Assembly: GCA_914767715.1 (NCBI GenBank)
Contig: OU612065.1
Span: 29,884,001 to 29,948,000 of the forward strand
DNA: 64,000 nt
DNA from: Membranipora membranacea
Taxonomy: Eukaryota; Bryozoa; Gymnolaemata; Cheilostomatida; Membraniporidae
Reading direction: 5' to 3'
This document shows, one piece after another, positions 41,401 through 56,400 of the stretch. Positions within the stretch are counted from its first letter, which is position 1, and each line of letters opens with the position of its first letter. The notes beneath the pieces are model-generated. The model was not told where the DNA came from. It ran no database searches and saw only the letters and a list, made by a program, of their open reading frames with translations. The translations under genes and the position numbers were made by a program.

Positions 41401-44400
41401 ATGCTTAGCCAGATAGTCATGCCTTTGACGGAAGTTTTTTTCGAACACATTTTTTCAATTTCTGGTCGTAATAATCTGATACCTTTTTTACGCTATGCTG
41501 CCTCATTGTAGATTGTAATATGAACATACACAAGGATTGTATTAGTTTGGTCGAACCGTGCAATAAGAAAAAGAAGCGAAAGTCCATCATACCCAAGAGA
41601 CCCGGACAGAGTGGTCCTGGCACAAGTAAGTTTGTAGCAACAGTGACAGAAATGTTACTTCTTCTCTATAATGTCCTTGACAAATAAGGTGTGTTGAAGA
41701 CAATCCCATGATGCAATTTTCTTGAATTCCCATAGAGAGCGAGCGGATAACGATTAAAAATGAACTCATAAACCAAATGTGGAAATTTCATGGCAAAATT
41801 GCATTGTGGGACTGTCGATAATACGCCTGATGGACATCATGTAAGGGCCTGAGATAGCCCTGCCATGGTGTATATACAATGACTGCTGATGTGTGTGAAT
41901 TGTTGCCTGTAGCTGAGGTAGTACATACAACATACTCATCTTGGCTCACATGAGTTTACCCTGCTCATAAACTGCTCAAATACCACAGAATGCTCTACAA
42001 TACAAGCTCTATTTCTCATCTACTAAAATCATGGGCCCAGCAGTAACGTTTTTGAGATTTAAGAGAATTGTGGTGAATCATGTCTATATGATGAATCGAT
42101 ATGGTAACGATTTTACTGCTATTTTTGCGCAGAGTTTCATATAAATCTCAGTAGTAGCCTATCTTCGTCATCAGGTAAATTTTATCGTTGTACCATACAA
42201 TGGCTTCACAATCCATCTACAAATCTCTCCAAAATCTGGCTTAGCTGTCACTCTACCATTGTGTCACTCTGGTTATTGGTTGCTCATGAGCTGGCTTTGT
42301 ATATTTCAAAGTCTAACACTAGAAAAAATATATTTGCCATTTATTCGGAATTGTCTGCTCCTCGATAATGAACAGACGATTTCACCATTTGCGCAAATAA
42401 ATTGCAACTTTGACTTGGAGAGATTTGTGCTTATTTTTATACAGCTGTTTTAGATAGAGTTTGATTTAATGCCAATGAATTATCCCCTCAATGATATTAT
42501 CAATATTATTAGTCAGGCTCTCAAAAGCAGATTTTGGGTTCTTCTATCATGAAACAAAAATTGATTTGTTAGTGACCCTGCAATTCAAACATTGGTGACT
42601 ATCTTTACCCATCAAATGACCCCCAGCAAGTTTGATAGTACGCATAAAAGAGCTGCAGTCTTTATCTTAACAGTTATATATTTGTTGTGGCATAGCCTTT
42701 GACTGCCGCAGTTTTGTTGCTTCCACTGCGTCGTTGCGGCCGCCATCTCAAATTGCGTTTGTACTTTTACATGTTCTGAACATTGTGATGGTTTTTGTCT
42801 TGTTAGCCTCATTAGGTCCTCACTTGGGAGTGAGTAATAGCCAGCATAGCCGATCTCGTTCGTTTGGTATGTTACTTAGGTAGAGAACTGACAATACCGC
42901 TCCGCTATTTGCTGCTCATGTCCCCCTGGACCTTTGCTAATTTCTCTCAGATAGATATTATATACACAGCTAATTTTCATAATGTTCAACTGTCACTTCA
43001 TACAAATTTATCTACGAGTCTTGTCTGGCTCAAGCTCAAAACTCTAATTTAACCTTCATGTTTGATGGTTGTGCTAACATGTAAAGGGCTGAACATTCAT
43101 CCAAACATAAATTTCTTTTTCTGTGCAAATGGCTTGCAAACATTGAACAGCAGCATGTCGTTGCCAGCTAATCTCGCCAACCAATGTATGCCAGGGTTCT
43201 GCACAGATAAAGAAATCACAGGTGTGAGGGTGGGCAGCCCTTAACCCTTTAAGCTAGCGAGAGGCAGCTTGAACCATTCTACTTGGTGTTAGGCTAAGCT
43301 GAGGCTGCAAGATATATTTAGCATTTATATGTAGTGACTCTAGTTTCTCTTACATAATTATTATAGTTTATCTTTGCTTGCCATGCCTGAATTTTCTTGT
43401 ATTTGAGACCACCCCTTTGCTGTGGTACGATGATTGCTCGTTACATGGTGTAAGATAGAATTGCTTTTACATCTGCTCCTTGTATGATGATAGGACAATC
43501 AACAATCGCAGAGCTATTGATAGGTAATTCCTAACGCTACTCGCCAGGCATGCAATCTATACAAAAAAACTGTTAAGTTGGGCCTGAGTTCCTGGGGTAT
43601 GCTTGTTGTGGAGGGGGCCTTCTAATTCCTTACCCAATTTTCTACTTATACCAAAAGCCAAGCCTCTTGACCCGTTAAAGCTCATATTCACTCTGTGGTC
43701 TTAGATCTGTTTTAATCATACGGTTGAAGATAAATTTCAATATTCTGTCAATATCTCACAGGGGTTGATATTGCTACGCCGCCTAGCTTACCCAAATTCG
43801 ACAAGAGAGAGGCTATACCACAAGTAGTGGTTGAAAGGCCTGAACCACCAAGTCGACTTTCTGGTGGAAAACTTAGTAAGATTGCTTCTTTGCGCGTCCA
43901 CAAACACAATGCATCTATGATTTATGGAAAACCGTTGATTCTTCTTGTACCACATGCTCAGCCCCCAGCTCAGAGCACATGTCAAACTCCAGCACAAATC
44001 ACTGCTTTTGTTTTGACAAGAATATCTTCTGCTAGCTTCAATGAAAAACATACAGGCTCTATTTTCCCCCAACCACGCTGAGTCGGGAGGTCGGGCGTTT
44101 TCTTACCTCCCGATGTTGCAATTATGTAGCCCTACTACCCCATCTCTCCAGTATGGTAATGATCAAAGCCTTGCAAAATTGCCTGGACCTTTACAACCCA
44201 TTGACCACTTTATTAGACATAGCAAACTTTACTGACTTCCCTTTAGTGGATGTTGTATATTTGTGATGTGACATAGTGTGCCCAGGTTAAATTAACAAAA
44301 TACTACTTGGAAAAATGCTAACACGACCCTGATCATAATCCTACATATTGTATCACCATTGTTTTTTACAAAACACAAAATATCCAATGCACATTTTGTA

Positions 44401-47400
44401 CAATGCTTATACACTGGAATTATTCCATGTAATGTGAACATACTTTTGTATTGTCATGTTTTCATTCCTATTTCCAAGGCCTTATGTGTTTATGCAATGA
44501 AAAATTCAATGCTCGCATTTTTGAGAAAAGAGTTAGGGTTTCAGTTTGTGCAGTAACCCAGTCGTGAACACCTGAGTATTCAGGCAACCAGCATTTTTGT
44601 TTGGCTTCTCACTTGAAACTGGGGATTATACAGTCATGAGTAAGCGCAGCTCATTTTTCGGGTTTTTACCCCCTCTGAGTCCAACTAAAAGATCATCATC
44701 AACATCATCGTCATCCCCTCTGAGCCCTGGTGGTAAGAAATCATCATCAGCTTTATCTCAGCTTGTTCGTTATTCAGGCTCTGCTTCGATGTTAACAGAA
44801 GATCCGAGGGAACCAGCTCAATCTATGTCCAATGAAGAAGGTATGTTGGATTTATACAGTTATAAAAGGTTGTCATTAGATCAAGTATGATCCAATTTGC
44901 CTGCAGCCACCGGCTCGCCAGTAAAATCGGAATGACCGGACTGCTGGCAATTTGGATCAATCTTGTTCTAGGGTGCCATGAAAATATCCCACAATGGAAT
45001 TAGTTCTCCTTGGAAATCCAGATTATTGCATTTCAAAACACTCACTTAATTCACACACATTTTGATATTAATAAATTTTGTAACCACCCAACAGCTGCTC
45101 ATAAAAATGCATCTCTCTTGAAAGAGATGACTGATTTTATTTATCAATGGAAAGTATTGAAAACAAATATCAAATAAACTTGACTACAATTTGCTGCAGA
45201 ACTAAAATTCCATTTTGACCAAGAAGGCAATTTATATTATTGTTGAATTCACAGTGACGCACACTTGCGTTGGTCCGAGATATTGTTTTAGGTGATGTGG
45301 TGCCTCACTAATTCAGAAGACGCAGGCTTTGTTACATACTTCCCTGATACTTGCATCAATAGCTTCATTCAATTGGATACACTGATGAAGGCCACGTCCT
45401 ATCAGGATAACATTACTGAAGTCCTAACATATTACGTTTGATGAGCAATGCATTCAAAGGCAATGTACAAATGTGATTTTTGACTGCACCTGCTTGCAAC
45501 TTCCTCAATCGACATCACACTTAGAATCAGTCATATTCAGATTTGTTACTCCTTATCATACAGATGGTCTTCCAAATCAATGGGTGAAAAACGTTGTGGA
45601 GAAGATAGAAGGAGGACACCTGCCCGGACAGACACCTACTAATACTCAAGCCAACGGAGAAGTACGCGCAGGAGGAGGCAATAACGTGGGCAGATCAGAG
45701 AGCTTCAATGTAAGCAGCATGCGTGTAAGATACTAATAACCTCAGTCTAGAAGTGCATGCTGGGATATCGGTTCGCTTTACTAGGGCGGCTTTTTCGCAC
45801 ATCTAACATTGATAGATTGCAGAGATAGACAGCTCAACGTGGCTCAGCGTAGAGTACTAGAACAATAGTGTTTACTTGCTTGACAAATGCACGGCTTCAG
45901 TTTTTAATGACTTTGGGGGGACCACCCCGAATCAAAGTTGTTTATTTTGCACTTGATACACTCTAACTGAGCCTCGTTACACCAGCTGTTCCATCAATAG
46001 CCTTTAAATCAGCTCATGAAGTGTATGTTGGGGGCTATGAGAGACCAGCTTCTGCTTATTGGTTTCATTGATTTGTTCAATTGTTTTAACTCATGCGACT
46101 ATTGGGTGATGATTAGATTATGCAGCACCTGTTTGCAACGATATTGGAAACTTATACATTGATTTGACCTACTTCTGTATCCAGTACAGTTTGGAATAGC
46201 GGCGTGACACGCACAGGTCACTTCGTAACTTACCACTTATCTAGCTTACCTTCGGGTATATCTGCATATCTTGTTTGATGTTCATAGAAAAAGTCCGACA
46301 AGATGAAGGATGGGCGCAAAAATAAGAGTGATGTAGACAAGGACAAGGATAATATCATGTCAGCAATCGACCAATCACGCTCCAACTCCTCGACCTCTAG
46401 CCTCTCTACCAGGTAAGGTCATACTACTCATTGCTTCTGGCCTGTAGTGCTGCTAGTGTGCTCACATCCTGTGAGCTAACTAAGCCCAACATGTCACGGT
46501 ATATGACAGCCTCCACTCTCTCGAAGTAAAATCTTGTGATGTTAATCTACAGAATTGACTGAATGGTGCTGTTATGACAGCAAAAATTGATGTCGTAGTA
46601 ATCCCACTGTTCATATCAAGTACATATCAACTCACCTAGTTGTTGTCTGGGGATTAATATTGCCACCCACATACTGTCATATATATACATTACATAGAGG
46701 TTGGAAAAGGATGTTTAGTTACAGGCTAAGGCTAACATGTAATACATACATGCTGTCCTTGAGTGGGATTAGGATGCTATATTTATACATAGAGTATATA
46801 TCACAGAGTAGGATATCAATGCTCACTGTTGTGTGTCTATCTTAGTGCTGACCACTTGTGTAGTGATGTTGTATTGATTTCATCATGATATAGACTTAGT
46901 TTTGAGGTTATATATATATACTCATAGGTGTATTTTGATATGGTCTGATTAGTTTAGTTGATTGGATTGATTAGCAAGAAGCAGAATGGTCAGGTTAGTC
47001 AGGAAGTTTATCTTATGTTATTATTGTTTTTTCTAAAATGTAAGGTTTACTTTACTGTAACTATTACGTACTCAACTGTTATATGGTGTACAGCATGTAA
47101 CCATGCAGGGCTGTACTTACCATACTATGTGCCATTCATAGTTCACAGAAAACTAACTGTACCAGAGACCATATGCATAGACTTTGTCTTTGCTATAAAA
47201 AAGTGTATTCTAAGCCTATTGTACTATCAAAACAGTATTATTTATTGCTACACCAATGAATGAGGGAGTTCATTGGTAAAACCATCCCTACCTCACTTTA
47301 TTCTATGCTAGGTTAACTTCTCTACTATTATACTGATGTGTAGGCTAACTTGTTCCTTGGCGATACAGTATGGGAGTAAGGATGTATGCTCTGATAAACA

Positions 47401-50400
47401 GTCATACCTTATTAATTATAGCACTGTCGTTAGGTATAGTAGCTTGAACGCTTTCAGTTTAAGGTCATACCAATATACTTCCACATCCTTTAGTAAGTTG
47501 TTGTGAGAGTGAGATGGTGTTTGCGTTGTTTATGCTGAGCTGTGTCAGAGCTATGCTGAGAGGAGATGTCTACTTTCTATTATTTGATTATTCCTAGGAG
47601 TGACTCCAGCTCGACGGAGAAGGTGTGCGTTGATATCCCTAAACAGGCTCCTATAGAAGAGGATAGCGACCTGGAAGTAGAAGAATCGATGCCTCCGCTC
47701 GACAGCGTCATCAGAAAAGAATTGCTCAGGAAAATGAAACCCAAAGAAAAGAAACTCCAAGAAGTCATAAATGGTGGGTTTTGCTTATTGAGTTTCCTGT
47801 TGGTGGTTTGTTTGAGATTTTCAAAGAGCACGCATGGTTACATGATACATGATGTTAATTGTATCAAGATAAATTAAATGACTTGGCATACAAATGTCAA
47901 ATCCTAGAATTAAATATTAGATGAAATTGGTGATTGGCAGTTGGTCTAATAGAAAATCAGAATCACCATGGATTACTTCTGCATACAGGGTGGTCTAACT
48001 ACCCTCTCCAGTCCATTGCTGAGCTGATTGATTAATACTGTTTCAGGATGACCTAGGTCACTGCAGATTATTTCCTTAAACTTATGACTTCCACCCAAAC
48101 AAAATATGTCACTTGAATTTTTGGCAATTCCAAAGGCTTTTACATAATTACAGAACAAAATGGTATATAGATTAACGGATTCTGATGATACGATATGATA
48201 TCAGGTGTTCAGCATATTGATTTTCTTTGTTTTGTTTTTTTTCGTAGAATTATTCTATACAGAAAGATCTCATGTCAGGAATTTGAAGTTGTTAGACAAG
48301 TTATTCCACCTACCCATGGCCAGAGCAGACTTCTGTAGTAAGGAGTTGGTCGATTTGGTATTCCCAGCCATACAGGCAATCATTGAAGTTCATGTGCAAC
48401 TCAACAATGATATGAAAGCCATTATGAAGGAACTGATTCCAAAAGAGGACCCACTAGTCAGCGTTAAAGACGTGGCGAGCATTTTACTCAAAAGGGTAAA
48501 TAATGTTAATATGATTTGTTTAATCAACTCCTTTCTTTCACTCTTCAAGACCAGCAAATGCCTTATACAACTACCACGGATCTAAAGATACACTTATTCA
48601 TAGTAAGGGAGTACCTATGGTGTAGCTTTATCTTGTTTTTAATGTAGTAGGGTCACTTTCATGACCTTTTCCACACCAGTGACGCATTAATTAAATTGCT
48701 ATTTTCTTATTGTTTCGTTAACTTTTATTTCAGTTTGATGGTGATGCCGGTGATAAAATGAAGGATGCTTGCGCATTGTTTTGTCGTAATCACGCATACG
48801 CTTTACAAGTTATCAAAGAGAAGAGGAAATCACAAACCAAAATACACGAATTACTCAGTGTAAGTTATTCTTGATAATAAATACGGGTTATGTTTGTCCA
48901 TTTTCTAATCTACTTTGAAGCTACCGACAAGTGTTTGATAACAGTATCCCACAATGCAATTATCTGGAATTCCCAGAAAAAAACAATGTAAGATCTCACT
49001 GTGAGCCGATGTCATGATAACTGAATATTGCCAATATATCTTTTCTTGCTTCGTGCTTGGTCACTTAGGAAAAAAGAAGGCAGAATCACTTTTTTTCCAT
49101 CTGTCCAATTTTTATTGCCCGGAATCTCTGTGACTACTGTATGAGAGTTTTCCCTCCTTGCTATCAGTGCGCTCGGTGCGTTGTGTGGGGTGTATCATGG
49201 CTATCATGTCTGTAATATGATGTCACTATGGTTTATCAACTTAGGAATTTAATTGTACCCTTTGGCACCTTTTATCTCAAATAGTGATAATTATACTCGG
49301 TCATAAAGTCACCTCTCACAAATACCTGTAGATGTCACTGAGTGATATACTAACCTAGGAATGTGAACGACCAGCTTGAATATTGAACTGTAGTTTTAAG
49401 CTTCTAATGTATGGAATGTGGTCTCAATCAATCGCATCATTTATGCAAACATGCCTTGGCATTTTGTCTTTGTTAGCTTTTTTATGATCTTTAGATTTAT
49501 TCATAGAGACCCGCAGCTATTTATGCCATTATCCAGTGATGGAGTGTAAAACAATTTTAACTGTCCATGACTAGGGTTTGTTGTGCAACAAGAATGCAAA
49601 AATGCCTGATTGCATTTTTATTTAACGCTATGCTGTAGAGTGTTTTGGTGATTTTCTTGGTTAGTTTATGAGTATCACTGTGGATTTGCGTGTTGAAACA
49701 ATATGTTATAACTGAATTCCGATAACTTTATTTTCAGGCGGGAGAAACAAACCCTATGTGTCGAAGACTACAGTTTAAAGATCTCATGATCAGCGAAGTG
49801 CATAGGCTGACTAAATATCCTCTGCTCATAGACAGTATGTCCAACCACACAACAAGTAAGTCACGGGCGAGAATCCTCCCTCAAGGCTACAGCTATAGCC
49901 TGAGGCCCCTCCCTCAATTATTCGGTAGTCTCTTGTGCCTTCTCTCGTTCTACTTCATGTCATGAAAAACTGGAGATCTCAAGCTAGTCTGATAAAAGCC
50001 AAGCATCTCATATTTATTAGTTTGTACCCTATCACACCCCCATCCCCTCCCTCCTCCGATCACATCCCTACTGTATGATTGAAAACAAGCCATTGTGCAC
50101 TTATACTAAGGTATGTAACCATATACCAGGTCACCAGATTGTATCTTGCGCAGACAGGTCTCAGTGAAAGTAACAATAAAAGATGCCTATTACATAAACC
50201 GGAGCCAACGCTCAAACGTACCGACTGGATAACTTGGTAGGGTGTGATCCAGACTTTAGTCTCCTCGCCTACCGCCTGTCAGATACAGTTAACTCTGCAG
50301 GGTCCGTTTAGTTCCCTACCCGTGTAATTACGCTATTCATAGATCTCTTATCTTCTGCAGCATCGAGTGAAGAGCACTTATTGCTGGCAAAAGCAGCGAA

Positions 50401-53400
50401 ATGCAGCCGAAACATACTGACAGGTGTGAATCATGAAGTGAGAGACTGTGAAAATCACCATAAACTTGTCAATCTACAGAAACGACTGGACACAAAGCAA
50501 ATACAAAACTCACAAAATCCACTGGTTGCAGGTTATAAGGTAAGCTATGGGATATGAGGGGATAACTCCGATTTTCATCCAAGAATTTTGTCTTTTGTCA
50601 AACATGTGGAGAAACTTTGTATTGCTAAGCGAAGGCAGTGAAGCTAAATGAATCATGGTCACCCACAGAGAAAAGAGCTTTGGAAATTTGATCTGTTTAT
50701 GTGACTGACCAACCAGACAATCAACGTTTGTTTCACCTTGTCAGGAAGGTGTCTAACCTGAGTGACTGACAACTTTATCGTCGACCCTTATTTCACTTTG
50801 CAGAACTTGAATCTCACAGACTACAAGTTGATATATGATGGAGCTTTTACTTGGCGTTTAAATCAGTCCAAACAAATAAACTTACACGTAATACTACTAG
50901 AAGAAATAATGGTCCTATTACAAGTACAAGATGACAGCAAACTCGTACTAAAGTGTCAAAGTCAAGTCGCCACCTCGGGTGGTGCCAGTAAAGACGAAGG
51001 GAAGTTTGGCCACAGTCCAATCATATTGCTCCATAGTACGATAGTTCGACCGGTAGCTACAGGTATGTACTTACTCTGCTTTTATACTGTACTTACTTAC
51101 TGTACTTACTCTGCTACAATGTGAACCTGCAGTTATATGTCATAGTATTGTATGTGCTTAGATAAAAGTGATTTTTGTTGAACTCATCCAACACAAATTG
51201 TCTGGTGCCTCTGCTGTGAGATATGCCTGTGCAATCAGAACATGAAAGATTTCTGCGCACCTGGACCAGTACATGTAGTCTTTAAACTCAGAAACATCAA
51301 TAACCTTTCGAGAGGTTGTTTGACTGAGTAACTTTTTTCACCTGAGTGGTGACTCAAATACATGCGTATGGTGGGAACCAAGTTTAGAGGCTTGTGTAAC
51401 AGGAACATTGTACTTCTTCTGTAAAAAATGACTCAGGATGGGAATCATATATTTTGAAGACACCCTGAGGGGATTATAAAAGTGAAGTAGTGACTGATTT
51501 GTGTTATGAACTCACCATAGGTTAGGTCATACTTTGAAAATTTTAATATGACCTTGAATAAGACATTTATAGGCAACCATAATTGCTCAGTCATCTACAT
51601 TATGATTGCAAAAATTGTAATAAAGGAGGCAAAGTATTTGGAGCAGGACAAAACGCAGATATATATCTCATGTTTGTGTAGGCTATCTAAAGTCTTATTT
51701 ATTCACAGCAACATCCTTGTCATGGAAAGTAATACCATCTGGGGTAGATAATAAAGGTCCCTTATCACAATTTTTTATTTGCTCTTTGTGTCATTAACTG
51801 TTGGCTTTAGTAAAATCTATGCTGAAGTTCTCAAATTAACTTAACTCACCAGCCAATATTGACTGACTCACCGAGGGCATTCAAAGTCCCTGAATTGTAA
51901 CATGAGAGATGTGACTTTGTTGTTCGTGTTGAATAAGCAGCAAGCACGCACAATTTGTTATGCTTGACATTTGAGAACTTGTAATTGGTAATAGATTGTG
52001 TTGGGGAGTGCTAATCATCGACATAAAAATGCAGCCACTTTTTGCAATCTTTCAAAACCTTACATGGACCGTAACATAATTGGTAACTTGTCATTTGCAG
52101 AACAGCCTTCAGGCTATTTTTGTGTTTAATACAATCTTACCTACTCATGACGTTCCCCCTCTAATTTGACAATCTTGTTTTTTTTTAGATAAAAAGGCCA
52201 TATATATTATCCAAAACAACATCGAGTCGCGACTTGGACCACAGATTTTTGAATTAGTTGCTAGTTCTGTGGAAGAGAAGAAAAGGTAAGTTGTCCTCTC
52301 ATTTCTTGTATTGTGCGTAAACGAGACTGATTCATCATTTACCACACTTTTTTGTTCTACCCACCTATCCCCCCCCCCCCCTTAGTATCTCTCATATTTG
52401 TTATGTGAAACATCTCTCTCTCTCTTTCTTATGTGAAACATCTCGAAAATCTTCACCTGTTGATGTGAAGTTTGACCGCCGTATGATTATCAGTGTATGA
52501 GACATTGCAGAAATCTCTCGATGACAAACTGGTTTTATAACTGATTTTGTACCTTCCTTTTCCAAATTGACTGGTTCCTGCAAGGAATATTTGATCGTTG
52601 TTTGAACACTGGTATACAGGATTCTGATTACATATATTCAAGTGCTGTTATGAGATGTCTGTAACATAGATGACATTATGTTCTGTTTTGACTGGTTGGC
52701 TTAATGTTGATGATTATGTCATTCTATTTACATTGTTGCCTGTCGCCATTGAATGTCAACCAGGTATTGCAGAGATAGAGATTGTATGCCTGTATGCCTA
52801 AAGCCTTGGGCTTGTATAAAATTGAGAGGTTTAAAATACATGTATATTAGCTCTTTGTAATAACCTGTCAATTTTACTCAGATTAGAGCTAATAAAGTTT
52901 CCAGTATCAACACTGGAGCGACAATATGGGCGGAGCTTAATTCCCAGTCACTGAGTATGTTAGCCAATAGAGTCATTAGAGCAATGACATTTAGAGACTG
53001 CGTTTGGAAGGTTGTTGTAAAGTCTTGTGGATAGTTTTCCTGTTTCCAAATCTTGTAAACTGTGGGATACAAACTGAAGATTGCAGGATCGGTAACATAG
53101 TCTGTTTCACTAAGTTGTTAGACTTATAAATATGGCTACATCCCCTGATTGGGAGTCTGCAAAGCAGCAGAAACGGGATAAGAAGAAAAAACTCAAGCGG
53201 AAAGACAGTTTGGTTTTCAGGTTTGTGGATCAGTTCCTTGTGTTTTTTTTGGACAACTGTTTAGGCAGCCAACCGTTGGTGGTTCACTCTGTAGTTTTAT
53301 GGTTATGTTGCGGATCTATGAAAGACGTTTGGAGATAGCAATGGAGATAGGATTGTCTGTGTTCTTTCAAGCTCTGAATTCTTTCATACGAAATACCTCT

Positions 53401-56400
53401 TAATCTGGGCTTAATCATTATCTTATCTCATATGAGAGGGAGATTGGAATGCATAAAGACTTTTAATAGGGTTCTAGTGTTTGGGAGGTCGATTTATCAT
53501 TTGACAGCGGCAGGTGATTTCGGTGAATGTCAAATATTGCTTGTCCACTATCACATAGTTTAATATTTGACACCTGTGCTGGATGTGTAAATGTTTAATG
53601 TTTTTCTTTAACAATATTAGTTTTGGAAAGTTGGCGATGTGTAAAAGACTTGCCTGTCATTACTGCACTTGCCAAACAGTCTGCTGTGTTAAGAACTGTT
53701 TAACAAAAGTTTCATTGATAAGCTCTAGATTTTAAGGAGTGCGATTCAATAAATCTGTTGGTGGATATTTTGATGAATTAAAGTGCAAGGGTTCAGTCTC
53801 TTTGTTTCACTGTGTTTGTTCAGTGGTCAGTAGGCATAAGCCGGATTTCTTCTTGAATGTCCTATACCACTGATCTTACAGGTGCAAATCTATCGATATC
53901 GTTTACTGTTTAGTCAAAAAGAGGTTTCAACTGACATGCAAAGTATAGAAAGAAACAAGATGAAGGACATTGATACAATCAATTAATTATATAATTAAGG
54001 ATCGTAATGGAGAACCATGTCAAAATTGATTTCTTCATTTCGTTCATTAATTCGGTAATATGTAGATGATCTATCTCTCTTCCCCTCGTAGTCTCTTATC
54101 ATCAGACAGTAGGAGATGTTCCATATCGACTTTCACACCAGCAGCTGTTCAGCTTCTTAGATGTACAGAATAGCACACTAACGTGATGTGTCATCCTCGA
54201 GACTCGAGAGTGTCAGATAAATTATTGACTCGTTTCATGTCTCAATTTTCCTTACCTTGGTCCCTGTTGAGCAGTAAGTGTGTCATTCGCAGTCTTCTGA
54301 GACATTCTGACTGCCAATAAATAACCCTATAACCATCAAGTCACATGACGTTGCATAATTCACCTATACTTCCTGACAAAGAAGGTCCTAACAGGAGGTG
54401 ACCCATAGGTACCAGCCGTCTCGCCAGGTCAAATCACTTGTCCTCATTCGATTGTTGTTGAGAAATTAGATTTGACGTCTAGAAATATAAAAAATATGTT
54501 CTCAACTGGAGTTGGTTTAGTCGATAAGAGGGCATTGTCCTTTAATGCTCATTCTTTGAAGGACCAGTTAGGGTTTGATTCGTATTCGTATAGAGTTGTA
54601 GGCCAATTTCCTGCTCTGACGTCCTGCCTGTAAACAGAGAGCTACAGTTGAATGTACCCATGTGTTCACCATTTGATCATCCATTGAGTTATAAGCGCCG
54701 TGTATTTCATATATTCTTTCTGTTTCTGTAGATGGATCCGGTATATCAGCGAAGCCGCAGATAAAGAGAAAAAGACAAACACAATACCTCGACCTCGCCA
54801 GTCTACAGTGAATAAGACAAACCTAACACTGACAGAGGCTACTAATGATGAGTCGTCTACAGACCCAGCTAGCGACTCGGCTGTCAAGACTGAAGACGCC
54901 AACATCACCACCAATAAGTAAGTGTCTCTAAGACTAGGCGTATTTGATGTTTTCTTAAAATGGTGTGTGGTTTGGTAAAATCGGGATTTCCATTTGGCAT
55001 GGAAAAGCACGAGATTATAGTGTCATATGATCCCCTAAAAAGGACATAAAAATTACTAGTCAAGGACAAGGCTCCAGGAATGACATCATCACAACATGGG
55101 CCTTGCCAATTAGTTGGTTTGTATTTTAATTTATGATGGCTTTGAGAATCTGAAAAATGTCAAGTACATGTAGTGTGAGAGAGAGTTTTTGCCACACTGG
55201 GGGATTTCACTATAAGCCCCCCCTATGACGTCTGTCTAGACTTTGTGGACTACGCCTCTCAAGCTAAATCCTCTCGCCCACTCTCCACGCTAAATTTGAG
55301 CCTATTCTGTCTGTGAAGGATTTGTCATCGCTTCATCATATCTAATTCAGTTATCGGCCGATCTAAGGCTTGATAAAATAGCGATGACTCCGTATCTCTA
55401 GTTATGATTCAGGAAACAATGTTATCTTAGTCGACGTTATGTATAATATATAACTTATTATCTACATCGTACCAACCGTCAAGCGTCTTTTATCACTGGT
55501 GTCATAGTCCAGTGTAAGTGAAAGAACGGTTATCTCTTGTTTATCCACACTAAAGAGCCAATATCACATTTATCCGGCCAATATTTAGGTTGAACTGGGT
55601 CTGCATTCGGTTACGCTGTCCGACTGTCAAGTTAGATTTCAGCTTTTGCGCTGATCACAATCATGAATACCAAGTATTGAAAACTAGATGAGAGTTTCCA
55701 ACATTACATAAGTCCCTGTTTGTTGCTGTGAGTCGATAGTGTATAGCAGTGTTAGAAAGACACTTGAGGCAGCTGACTTTAGTGCTAATCCTAGTGTTAT
55801 TTGATAGCCGAGTGATCTCTCATCGATACTATCTATATTGAGAAGTGCTCAATGTTTACAAAAGAAAAAATACCCTCTTCAAACAGATAATGCTGAGTAG
55901 TCTGGTCGAGACAAGCCAAGGAATTCTTGACTAGGGTGTGTTTTGATGAAGCTGGATTAAATACAAAAACTATATTTGCTCCTTTGTGACTGGAGGCTAA
56001 TTTTCTCTGTGTTGCAAGAGGATGAATGTTCCCCTTTTTTTGTTCTGGCTTCTCGACTACATGTTTAAGCCTGTACTTTTAAAATGAGGGGCGATTTAAA
56101 CTTGATAATTATGCAGTCACTATTTCGTAAGTATTTAACTTGTTACATTGCGATATTTCGTAAATTAGTATTTAACTTATTACGTTGCGGTGTTTTGTAG
56201 CAATGTGACGGTGGAGAGCTGTAATAGCTGGGAGGATTCGCCTCCTCCTCCTTACAGCCAGATATCACAGACAGACACAGACGCAGAAGAACAATCAGGC
56301 AAACAAAAATCAACTACAGGTACGCACCGCTCCACGCTGCTAATTTGTCTCTATAATTTTCGTGTATATATTTTACACACAAAGGTTATATATAATTTAC

